DNA of 64,000 nt from Balanoglossus misakiensis (Eukaryota; Hemichordata): positions 3,720,001 to 3,784,000 of the forward strand of contig CM082584.2 of assembly GCA_040954595.2 (NCBI GenBank), given 5' to 3'. Position 1 is the first letter of the stretch. Each line of letters opens with the position of its first letter. The translations under genes were made by a program, and so were the position numbers. Positions 11,401 through 21,003 of this stretch are shown piece after piece. The notes below the pieces were generated by a model. That model was not told the origin of the DNA and did no database searches. It worked only from the letters and a program-made list of their open reading frames with translations.

Positions 11401-14400
11401 ATGCAAGTATTACTCCACTTTGATTGGCCAATATGCACAATGGCATATATAACAAATCACTACATTGTTTAAAGCCACAGCAGCTGTAATTTATGACAAT
11501 TTTTCTGCCCAATGATCTATTGAACCCATGCATGCGAAGAGTCAGCAACAAGCAAGGGTCTACTAATAAAATGTACCCTGATGCACACTAGAATGCTTAC
11601 GGGGCACATTGTTTGTCAACATAACTGATTATCACAAGGAAAGGATACATGTTGCACACTGCGGTCAAATAGTGGGTGATCGATTCTCCATGATTCAGTA
11701 TATGAGTATCTATATGAATAGGTTGTTATTTGTAACAAATTAGTGAAAATATCCTCCATAGTTAAAGCTGCTGTGCTGTCCCTTTAAGTAAGATGAGATA
11801 ATTGACTGACTTACAAGATCACTCCTTTTGGCCGACTCACTTGAGTATTCATGTGGCACATGGGCTTGAACGCAGCTGATGTAGTACTGGTTAAAATGAA
11901 CAAAATGTTCACAAATTATCCTCGAAACGAGTGTTTCCAAACGACTTCTTAGATGGTTTAAAGTCTCCCTTGAAGGCAGATATGTCATCAGAGGAATTTC
12001 AGATGCTTTTAGTGTGTTCCTCTCATCATCCAGGTGTCTGAAAGAAATCCTATTCTTTGCTGCATATGCCATGGCCCACATAAGCATCTTGTTCTTTCTT
12101 GTTGTTGACTGATGACGTGCCACAGTCTCTACTTGGACATTGTCCCATGCCAATGAGAATCCTGGATCTTAAAATGAATGAAGTGGTTTAGTATTGCGTG
12201 TATTATTTTCCTTCAACTAAACATTCATCCAATCATTCATCCATTCATTCCTTTTTTCACTCAGTCATACATGTACATTTGTATATGCAATAACACATGA
12301 ATTCATAGATTTATTCAAGTTATCTGCAATGCTATAAATGCACTCGAAAGAAGCAATTTACATGTCCTTGTGACATGCTGGTTTGCCTTTTAGTGAAAAT
12401 CTGATTGTACTCAGGATAGCTACATTCTAGTTGTGGACAAATTTATTGTTTTGCTTAAAGCCCCATGAGCTGTAACTTCTGGGATTTTTCTCATTATTTT
12501 TGTTCTGTGTGTCAACTACAGTTTCTTGTTTGAATCCCAATTAATTTAAGCATGAAAAAACTCAGTATTTAGCTATCAACACAACTACATTGTAATTGTT
12601 GAAAATTGTATTCAAGTTCAGACTAGAATTCGTTTGTTAACAATAACAATGGTCATTTCACATGAATTAGTAGTGTTGGCAAAAACCGTAGTTAAGCACA
12701 GAATAAGAGTTACATACTGAGAAAATAGCCACAAATTACCACTATCCCTTTCATTAAGTTAATATTGAATATTAACAACTTTACATCAAACAGAAAACAG
12801 CTATAGAAAAAATCAGTATCACAAGGAGAGTACCAGGATGTAAAATTACGTAAAAGATTCTTTGAAAACATACTTAACTCTGCAACCTGGCTTTCATCAC
12901 CATGTACATTGTTCTGGGTCCGTATGTCAGTTTCTGTTTCTGGAGTTTCTCCAAAGAGACATCTTGCTGTTGCTGTCCTGGTAGGGGCTGGTTGTTGCCC
13001 AGGTTCATGTTGATTCTATAGAGTAAATGTTATTTCTCACTTGAAAGTCACATTACATGTGTGGAAAAGTTTTGTATGACAGGAGAACTATTTTGAATGT
13101 CAGCTGTGATTACTACCAAAGTTGATAAATCACAATCACAACTAACAGTGCTATGTACATGCAGCAGATCATTTTCAATTTAAACAGCATTAGCAAGTAA
13201 TTTTCATTTTGTCTTTATGAAAACTGTAAAAGTGTTACTATTATAGATGAAAAATACTTACAGTCTTCTCTGATTCTATGTCATTGATCCACTCTTTTAT
13301 TTTGCTGTCATGGGAATTTTTCAGCCGGTCAACAACCATACGTGCCCCTGTCTTGGATAGGCAAATACCCAACTTGTTGAAACACTGGAAAAGCTGAATG
13401 AGAGAACATGGAGACATTACATTTGATGAATTACTTTGAAATCTTGGGCCAGGGAATTCACAGATTACATGACTAGGCTAATGTAGAAATTTGGGCCATG
13501 TTGTCCAGCATGAACGTTTCTTGAGCCACTACATACTACTCCCTCAAGCAGGAAAATTAGGATTCTATAAAATTTTATTGAACTCTCTGGAACTTTTCTT
13601 GTATGGGATTTTCATTTTTATCATATCCTATTGCCAACAAGCCTGAAAGTAAATGAAATGCAGGGTACACTGTGAGATGTTTTTTTAGTAACAGTGGAAA
13701 TATTTTAACCACTTACTCTTTCACTGCAACCATTTTCCACATTTGTAATGAATTAACTCCAGCTAAAAATCTGAACTTGGAAGGAGATCTTACGTGCAAT
13801 AATGTGAGGAAAAGACTACCAATTTGGCTGGTTGTTGGATGTTGTATGCTTGCTGTAATTCTGTCAATAAAAGTAACACAATATAAACCACAATGTCACA
13901 GCCATAAAGGGAATAAAATTTACCTTTGGAATTACTACCTGTCAGGTATGGTTTAGCATGCGTTTAAAAATGAAGTATTATTATATCCATACATATACGT
14001 GACACTAAGAAATTCATGATAATACTTACAAGTTTCTGTGATTCTTTAGCATCATAGATAATAAACAAGTAAATGTAAATGGCATTTCTTGCTTTAACTC
14101 ATTGATGATGTTATCCCAAGAAAATGTGGTTAAGTTTTCCATGGTAACTGGCTTTGAAGTCTGCCGTTGGCCTTTGGAGTACCCTTTCACCTCTTATTTG
14201 ATTATCTTTGTGACAACAGTCATTAGAGCTCGCTTTGCTGATGAACTACTTCCTGCCAGCACGGTGAACGCTTCTTTGTATTTCGACTGTTGGATACATC
14301 TTATAGCCTTTCTTCTGCTTGATGTTACCTAAAGACAGGCATGGATGAATTGACTGATTTTACACATCTTCGTAAAACGTTTTTTAGTATAGTATGGAGA

Positions 14401-15263
14401 AAGGAATCAACCAAAATGCTTAGGATAATGTTAGTTGTACTGTATTTAGTCATAGCTACAGAACTTTTGTTTGTTTTAGCATCACCACGTAATATGATTT
14501 CTAGTATGGTAAGTCAAAAAACAGCAATTCATATAATGTATTTAGACAGACAAATAAAATAACTTTGGATTTAATGAACACTTTTGTAAAGGCCAACTAT
14601 TTCACATTAATATTGGAAATCAAATATTGAAATGCAGTAATACCTGTCTAAACTGAGCAATGAAGGGACTGAGGAAACTGTTCGGTTGGTTTACAGAGGT
14701 GTCTGGTTTATAGAGGTTCCTTAAACATGGTATTCTATGAGGAAGGGACTAGAAGAGGTGTTTAGTATAGACAGCTTTCAACATTAGAGAGAGTTTGGTT
14801 CAGACAGGTTTCACTGTATTGATATTTGTTTACATCAACAATGCATGGCCACACAGATCCAAATTGTCGTTCTTACCTTTGAAGTGTTTGGTACTTTTAC
14901 CGGTAAGTTCTTCAGTGGTGTTCCACTTATTCGTCTCCTCTTGTATTGCAATGGTGATTTCACTGGTGATCTTAAAGGAGAAATCTTCTTTGCCATGTAG
15001 GATTCCTTCCCCTTGCTCTCCCGAAAAGATTGGGAAAAACTGCCATATTTTCCCCTGGAGCTTTGAATGTTCGCCAATAGATTCGCACAACTTGTGCAAA
15101 TGTGACGAACCTTACCTGGGGAGGCTTTTAGGTCAAATTCACACTCCAACACCTCAATAGCTGTCAATTTTGAGTGTGGCAGTTTAGAGTCTAGTCTCTG
15201 CCTATGGAACCCTTTCTGTTTGATGGCAAAATTGCCACCACAATTAACACAAGCATTCTCCAT
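6901..15263 (-). CDS. 12-exon ZAD-like / DUF6589-like / ING-type PHD protein, putative transposase (copy 1)
   Basis: Exons on the minus strand: 15263-14877, 14328-14030, 13860-13794, 13393-13262, 13015-12874, 12167-11815, 11320-11036, 10767-10305, 10105-9968, 9621-9391, 8831-8700, 7220-6901. All junctions are GT-AG and the phases join into 983 codons. The N-terminus has two CXXC pairs spaced like a ZAD zinc module (ENACVNCGG, HICTSCANL). Exons 4-7 and 10-12 carry segments I associate with the uncharacterised DUF6589 family: WDNVQ, NRISFRHLDD, GDGLSIERHVDAQRARA, GLEPVSQEFHKR, WNRTINLHGG, NIAMDLGTEFLNNEF. Exons 8-9 form an acidic stretch and then a PHD finger (YCIC, IQCSNAEC, DWFHLPC, EWFCTDTC) of ING type. 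An in-frame TAA interrupts exon 2 after VTKIIK, as in copy 2. An earlier in-frame ATG (15287) would add eight residues. Confidence 0.82.
10855..12600. repeat. Short dispersed intronic repeats with AGCTGTAA core
   Basis: Three introns of the 12-exon gene carry related segments starting like TTTAAAGCCACAGCAGCTGTAATTT: at about 10857, 11470 and 12455. A fourth, partly palindromic relative (TTAAAGCTGCTGTGCTGTCCCTTTAA) abuts exon 6 at 11761. All are repeated in copy 2. They look like fragments of a small MITE or SINE family that accumulated in the introns. Confidence 0.5.
14633..14817. mobile_element. MITE in intron 1 of the 12-exon gene
   Basis: About 185 bp with imperfect inverted ends: GCAGTAATACCTGTCTAAAC on the left and the complement of TACAGTGAAACCTGTCTGAAC on the right. 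Related ends occur at 52021. It has no coding capacity. The same element is at the same place in copy 2 (about 36520-36704), so it was present before the segmental duplication. Confidence 0.6.
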
Positions 15264-15605
15264 TGCAGAGAATGTGTAATGTGACAAGGACTGATTGTGG
15301 GATTGCTTTTATAATTACTATGGAATTCGAGGTATGCAGTAATCAGTGGTTATGACAATATATGACAACTGTTTCCAATTAATTACTTTCATAATGTAAG
15401 AAAGCAGAGACTACAAAAAATGACATTAAAAGGCAATGCTTTTGTAATAAATATTTAATCGATGTTTAATTTAAAATAATTATATTAAAAATAATCATGA
15501 AAAGAAGACTAGTACAAAAATTTACTCAGAAAGTACGGAAAATTTAAGAAATTTAACATGTTACAGTTTGTTTTAACTTTCTCCTAACTCTGAGCGCTAA
15601 AAATA

Positions 15606-15943
15606 GTTTTCGGCAAACTTTCGCGCAAAGGCTCCTGGGTAAACTCGTTGGGCAACGAGATTCAAAATGGCGGCGTTCTTAGGGATCTTCTCGCATAAAC
15701 ATCGAAAACGGGCCTTAACGCAAGCAATCATGCAGATTTTAGCTCAAATTGCTAGCGACTGGAGTACTCGAGGCCAGTGACGAAGATCGACGCACGTTTT
15801 GAGTTCGAAATCGGCAGTTTTTGGTAAGGAGAGTGACCCTTCCGATACAAATCCGCGAAGTTTCGCCAGTTTTGTCTATGGAGCTTTGCAGGGCTGTGGG
15901 TGGAGGGCTCGCCGTAACAACACAGCCCTGCCACGCAGAGCTA
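15606..15943 (-). repeat. Right terminal inverted repeat, transposon copy 1
   Basis: Mirror of 5218-5551. Outer end reads CCACGCAGAGCTA and is followed directly by GCCTTATCA. The inner boundary is the GTTTTCGGC block at 15606. Slightly longer than the left repeat because of small indels. Confidence 0.92.
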
Positions 15944-16047
15944 GCCTTATCAGTACTGTCCACCTCCTCCAGTGCAAGTTTGACTTCGCCGTGACTGGGC
16001 AAGAAGAACTTCTCGTCTTCCGAAAGAACTTTCACTATAACATTGAT
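15944..16047 (-). pseudogene. 5' half of an exon split by the large transposon (unit 1)
   Basis: On the minus strand the acceptor TATCCTACAG precedes codons reading INVIVKVLSEDEKFF and so on, ending at the target duplication (DKA). The frame continues into 5208-5154 after removal of the transposon and one duplicate. The exon lies on the same strand as the 12-exon gene. Its parent gene is not recognised. Confidence 0.5.
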
Positions 16048-16052
16048 CTGTA

Positions 16053-16700
16053 GGATAAATTTCCGTTAAAAAAAACTTTAGTAAACTGCGCTGTTGGTAC
16101 ATGTGACACACGCGTCACTGTGCCCTCAATAGGCGTGGAGTGTTAAATTCTTACCAATCATTAAGGCAGAACGTTCCTCTTGGACATATTTTCAGAAAAA
16201 TTATAGTCCTCCAAACTGTTCAATGCTTGCTATATTAACGTCTGTTTGAAAAAATAAGAAAACTGGGTTCGCTCAGTCTTGGTTCATGAAAATCGCTCAT
16301 TTAAATTTTCTCCATAGACCCAATACGCAGGTTGGCAGCCATTTTGTATTTCGAATTTGAGACAATTTGAGTGGCAATTTTGCTCTGTAATTCAAAATTG
16401 GCACGATGACCCTCAATTATATTCTCAATTTTAAGAGAGGATATCCTAAATTCTCTTGAGCAAAATGTGAGGGAAAATTTAAGACTATGATTTTCGAGGC
16501 TCATTCCCTTAAACATGAGTACACTTATCGGTCACGTGGGAAATCACCAAAAACAAACAAACATCTAACTCTGGCTCACCCCCCGGCGACGGGTTATTAA
16601 CGATGGCAGATGACGTCACCATGTCGATGGCGACGCCACTGTCGGATTCCACTCGCCCCCAGCAACCGACACGGACGTCGCCTGACAACACGGTGACTCT
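16053..16700. other. Right flank of transposon, no gene assigned
   Basis: This interval is upstream of the split exon on the minus strand and would be intron or earlier gene sequence. Short open frames (for example 16301-16516 minus) show no recognisable domain. It is duplicated nearly unchanged at about 37940-38590. Confidence 0.5.
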
Positions 16701-16709
16701 AGTGTCGGT

Positions 16710-16783
16710 CAATCTGATTAAAATCAGATGTAGGGAACGGCGACGTGGTCTTTTTTCCCTACATCTGATTTTAATCAGATTGG
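16710..16783. mobile_element. Foldback MITE, CAATCTGATT family (unit 1)
   Basis: A nearly perfect hairpin with arms CAATCTGATTAAAATCAGAT-GTAGGG and the complement, about 74 bp in all. GTGTCGGT occurs on both sides (16702-16709 and 16784-16791), which fits an 8 bp target duplication as in hAT-type elements. A longer relative with the same tips is at 61088-61216 and the duplicated copy is at 38597-38670. Confidence 0.75.
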
Positions 16784-16839
16784 GTGTCGGTGTCCTTGCA
16801 GTAGTCCAGCAACGTCTTGATGAGACGCCTTCTTTCGTA

Positions 16840-17636
16840 ATCGTGATGTGGTGTCGCCCAGTGGTCGATGATGTCATATTCAAGATTCTGATAAAAAAGA
16901 AAATACCAAAAGCATCTTAACAAAACGACAACGACAACGCGACGAAGCAACTTCAAAGACGACTTTGCTTATGTAGACACCATTAAGACGGTTCTGAAGC
17001 GTCTCAGATCAGATACCATCTTAAAAAACACGTGTGGACGGTGTATAGTGGTTCTGTAACGGTTTAGATTTGAGACGGCTTTGCCGGTCGGTCAGACCTG
17101 AGCCGGTAAAAGGATTAACACCTCGCCGCAACCCATCGTCTATTGCTGAGTTCACATCTAGGCCCATGGCCGGGCAAAACTAATCCCGATGATTGTGACA
17201 AGATAAGCTAATCTTTAGTCCCCGTTTACATTGTGTTTGGCACAGTCCTGGCCAACGTCGTCTCGCCAACCTTTGACCTTATAAAGCAGAGCCATGTTGG
17301 TCCTCTTCTGGTTGTTTATACGATTTTCACCATGTCAAATGATAGACTCAACTGTTTATGTCAATTGTAAAAGGTGTCAACTGGGACCAGAGTCGGACAA
17401 AACGTGTCCACACACACCAGACCAGAGTCGACCACAAACCACCCCATTCGACTGGGACCAAAATTGTCCAGACAAGGGTCAGCGAGACCTGTTCACATCT
17501 GTTTGTTTGTTTTTGCTCGGCCACGTACCTTGCTAGGACAAGGGCCTAGCCTTTTTTTAGGAATGTGAACAGCCTAATTGGGAATGAGCCTCAGCGCCTA
17601 TTCATAAACTTTGTGTGTGCGGACACGAGCGACTCA
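16840..17636 (+). repeat. Upstream module of the acyltransferase unit (before unit 2)
   Basis: This ~0.8 kb segment (GATGTGGTGTCGCCCAGTGG to GACACGAGCGACTC) precedes units 2, 3 and 4 (also 38727-39522 and 44358-45138). It contains a 421 bp stretch (17150-17570) whose ends are inverted GTTCACAT and ATGTGAAC. The inverted relic at 48940-49215 lacks that stretch, so it is probably a nested MITE-like insertion. A TATA-like TTATAAAGC lies at about 17279. It may include the acyltransferase promoter. Confidence 0.6.
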
Positions 17637-18400
17637 AAGGATTAATGCTCTGTGTTTACCATAGGCAAAAAGTGTCTCAATTTCTTTCGTGTGTTAACCT
17701 GGTAACACTCTGTGTCCGGCGTTCAATTTGTGTCGACCAGCATGAAGCAACACAAGTCGATCAAGAAACCGTTGCTGAACGATGCCGCTACTGTCCCCTC
17801 AAAAATGAACTTGTAAATACGATATGGGCAGATAAAGATTTGTGCTCAATCTCACCCCGAGACCAGAAATTATTATTTTGCGTACTAAACATTTGAATTA
17901 GAAAAACTGCTCGTCGATTGTCGTTCAGTTGCAACTGGAGTAGGATGAACAATGAAGTTGGTTGGGGACTACTCAGATAGACGCAAATTACTCTCCGTGG
18001 ACATCTGCTGGTAGACAGATATTTCAGTCTAATTGTGTTAGAGTTGTGTCAGACAGATTCCGTGGGCAATTACATGTATGCTGGTAGACAGATGTTCCAA
18101 TCACCTACAAATCATATATATTTATTTACTGGTCGAACTGATGGAGTGATTATGGTAATTGTGTCAGATATGCTGCAGGATAATTCTGGGAGTGGCCCAT
18201 TCCTGACCATTTTCGTGAGTGTAGCGCCGGCAGTGTTAGTTTATTGTTAATTAATTCTATCGATATTTTGGCTTCCCCAGGACGAGTCCTTCTCTATATA
18301 CCTTCAACGGCATTGCGACTGTCAGATTATCGGCCGATTTATCATCGCCAGCGAAGTAAACAGCTGTTGTCAACGACCATCACAAAGTCACTTTCCTTGC

Positions 18401-18531
18401 ATGACATCAGCTATGCAAAGTTTCCACCCCATTACTTCACAGGGCGCGAATGCTGATTTTCGTGGTCGACACGCGCCTGTGTCGTGTTTCCGAAAAATGA
18501 ACGGATGTGAACGTATGCACGACATTTTATT
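18401..18531 (+). pseudogene. 5' fragment of HXXXD acyltransferase gene (unit 2)
   Basis: Same structure as 2716-2845: start codon, ~43 codons matching the full genes, then an abrupt switch at GACATTTTAT into the sequence that lies 3' of the gene in unit 3. The shared breakpoint shows that the deletion predates the duplication of units 1 and 2. The ~60 bp upstream insertion (about 18107-18160) is shared with unit 3 only. Confidence 0.85.
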
Positions 18532-18578
18532 TGGTTTCCACCCAATATTTCTGGTTCTAAATGCATGGAACATATTGC

Positions 18579-19380
18579 TTAAGATGGGTCCCCCGGATCT
18601 TTTTGCTCGTTGCTATGGGCCTTTGCAGGACATTACACCCCGATTTGGACTGAGCCGTTTTCAGAGTCTAACAAGGGGCTGGTAACTAGTTGAAAATCTG
18701 CACGATTGTGAGCGCGCGCCCCCTGACGCCATTGATATGCAAATTAGCTAGGTCAAATTTCAAAAGCCTAAGGCTTTTTATTCCGTGACCTCAAAAACGA
18801 ACTTGATACGTATTCATTAGTTGCTTGAACCAGGGAAGATCGTGACGGATTTTGTTTTCGAATATTATCGTTGTATCCCACGATTTCAGCATACCCGTAC
18901 CACACCTGAAAAAGTCATCGATTTTGGGTGTTTTAGGACGCACTCTTCCACCGGTATCGCTTCTTAGCACGACGAAAACCGAAAAAACGATCCGTCACAC
19001 TGTGCGGAAGTGCGTTCTCAACAAGCAGGTCAAATTTGACTGGCGTACGTGGCCTATGAAAAAAGCCTTAGGGATTTTCGTGAACGGTACAAAATCTCTG
19101 TGTACAAAACATTGGATTTTTAGCGTTCGATCCAGTTACTGTGGTTACAGGACGCGCACGCTATCGCTGACCGCTGCTTTGCCGTATTAGCGTGGCGGCC
19201 TATGGCCGGGCGGTAGCTGCCGTAAACATACTCGGACAGGGGTGTGCACACAATCGTGTGTATTTTTAACTAGTTACAAGCCCCTTGTCGGACGTTCATA
19301 ACGGTTTCGATCAAAATTGAGTGTAGTGTCCTATAAAGGCCCATAGCAACGAGCAAAAAGATATGGGGGACCCATCTTAA
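18579..19380. mobile_element. TTAA-flanked inverted-repeat element (unit 2)
   Basis: 802 bp from TTAA (18579-18582) to TTAA (19377-19380), with inverted arms beginning GATGGGTCCCCC and running imperfectly for over 100 bp to the AACTAGTT motif. It carries no transposase. It is the undisturbed counterpart of 2894-4330. Confidence 0.78.
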
Positions 19381-19755
19381 TTTAGTGAGCACGCTCTATA
19401 ACGCGTGGCAGCACTCCCACTTTTGGTGAGTGTGCGTCGGTGCGCGCGTTGTATGAAACTTGAAAAATGATGAATGTACCAGTAAATGATTGAAAAATAT
19501 GTGACTTCAATATCTTTCATAAACAACCGTGTCTGCAATATGCCTTTTACTTTACAATATGCCTTTTGCATCAGGTAGCCTATATGTCCACCTGCTGATG
19601 AGGTATGATAAATGCTGTGTTGAAAACGCAATATTAGACTCGCCCTCTTAAAGTGCATAATTGCAGGGAAAAGTCGAAAATTTCAACTGCCTCTTTTCTG
19701 TACAGAATCGTCTCTTTCAGCCCTAAAGATGTGTCGCATACGGCAAAAATGTGTG

Positions 19756-19899
19756 TTACTTTAACATAACTGCGTGGCGATCAATAATCCTGCCAAACTT
19801 CACCGCTTCCTTCAAAATTATGTGCTTTGGTTTCGACTTCTCGAAGGTTTCTGAAGGCTTCTTGATAAACTAGGCGTGGTATCTTCCTGTATACATTCC
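19756..19899 (-). pseudogene. Candidate terminal exon of an older minus-strand gene (unit 2)
   Basis: Counterpart of 4701-4844 with the same acceptor and terminal stop, but a CAG to TAG change inside (minus strand, in the GRYHAQF stretch) closes the frame early. The gene was presumably already split by the transposon, so loss of constraint is expected. Confidence 0.4.
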
Positions 19900-20208
19900 C
19901 TGTGGAAATTAAAGGAAATATAAATGTATTTAAAATTCAGCAACTTTTTCTAAAGGTATGAAATGTGGCCAAAATCGCCTTGTATAGTGAAATACCACCT
20001 TACTTTGTTAATACTTCTGAAAACTAATTTATGATTTCGCTTCATACTTTTCGAGGCACACCAGGTAATAATACATTAAACCAGCAGTAAAAATAAAAAT
20101 AAATTCCCATGCCTTGGTCATGATCTAATACCCAAAGAATTTATGAAAGGAATACCATCATTTTAATCTTGGTACTTTCCAAATTGAAATTCATTTATTT
20201 ATATATAC

Positions 20209-20272
20209 CGATAATAGTTCTGGGTCGAGGACCAGAAAGTTATGTGACGTCACAAGTCGTTTGGCCTTATCA
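20209..20272 (-). pseudogene. 3' half of the transposon-split exon (unit 2)
   Basis: Bases 20263-20209 plus the other half at 37934-37831 rebuild the same 159 bp exon as in unit 1. Bases 20264-20272 are the left GCCTTATCA target duplicate. Confidence 0.5.
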
Positions 20273-20606
20273 TAGCTCTGCGTGGTCGGGCTGTGTTGTT
20301 ACGGCGAGCCCTCCACCCACAGCCCTGCAAAGCTCCATAGACAAAACTGGCGAAACTTCGCGGATTTGTATCGGAAGGGTCTCCTTACCAAAAACTGCCG
20401 ATTTCGAACTCAAAACGTGCGTCGATCTTCGTCACTGGCCTCGAGTACTCCAGTCGCTAGCAATTTGAGCTAAAATCTGCATGATTGCTTGCGTTAAGGC
20501 CCGTTTTCGATGTTTATGCGAGAAGATCCCTAAGAACGCCGCCATTTTGAATCTCGTTGCCCAACGAGTTTACCCAGGAGCCTTTGCGCGAAAGTTTGCC
20601 GAAAAC
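20273..20606 (+). repeat. Left terminal inverted repeat, transposon copy 2
   Basis: Nearly identical to 5218-5551 and the inverse complement of 37493-37830. Starts TAGCTCTGCGTGG directly after the target duplicate. Confidence 0.92.
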
Positions 20607-21003
20607 TTGCCTCAAAACAAAAGAACATCACACAAACACACACAACTTAAGAAAATACATGAAAATAAACTTATTGCGGAACTATTCCGCCATAAACCGA
20701 TGATCATTTCCCATTTATTTCCAAGTTTCTTTTGCCGATACATAGAAGGGTACTAATAACTTTGGTACATGTAAAATAATTAGGTTAGAAGCAGTCTTAT
20801 CAGAAACAATGCAAGTTCAATCAGTAATGTTTGTTCAAAAGATGAGTTTGCTAAATCAAAACAGGAAAGGTCAACCATGTTTATATTTACACTTTATTTT
20901 TACACAATGGAACTGCATGTTGATTGCTCATTTACATACAAAGATTTCAAAGAGGAAGTGGCTATTTTTCCCTAGTCAGTAGGACTGCATTCACGTCACT
21001 GTC

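Larger units (their letters stand above)
5218..15943. mobile_element. Large TIR DNA transposon, copy 1 (RecQ helicase + ZAD/DUF6589-like/PHD protein)
   Basis: This 10.7 kb element is bounded by inverted repeats of 334 and 338 bp starting TAGCTCTGCGTGG. It is flanked by a 9 bp target duplication GCCTTATCA (5209-5217 and 15944-15952). Inside are a RecQ-like helicase gene on the plus strand and a 12-exon gene on the minus strand, with interleaved exons. No DDE transposase of a family I can name with certainty is present, so the 12-exon protein is the transposase candidate. Long TIRs and a 9 bp duplication recall Mutator/Rehavkus-type elements, but the proteins do not look like MuDR. Copy 1 lacks 541 bp (the equivalent of 20831-21371), which removes the start of the helicase gene. 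Confidence 0.88.
2006..17636 (+). repeat. Segmental array unit 1 (15.6 kb)
   Basis: This is the first of four related units, defined here from the shared start AAGGATTAATGCTCTGTG. It holds an acyltransferase 5' fragment, a TTAA-flanked element with a nested insertion, fragments of a minus-strand gene, the large RecQ/DUF6589-like transposon and an upstream module. It aligns at high identity with 17637-39522 over its whole length apart from indels. Its 5' part is closer to unit 4 than to unit 2: units 1 and 4 both lack a ~60 bp stretch near TCACCTACAAATC that units 2 and 3 have. Boundaries are operational, because the true duplication endpoints may lie elsewhere in the repeat. Confidence 0.85.

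Noticed and set aside
13672-13956. 94-codon plus-strand frame in the transposon, with a hydrophobic segment
   Set aside because: It overlaps exon 3 of the minus-strand gene antisense and is otherwise intron. No homologue-like features.
5218-15943. Helitron, suggested by the helicase gene
   Set aside because: Helitrons lack TIRs and target duplications and carry a Rep/Pif1-type helicase. Here there are long TIRs, a 9 bp duplication and RecQ motifs.
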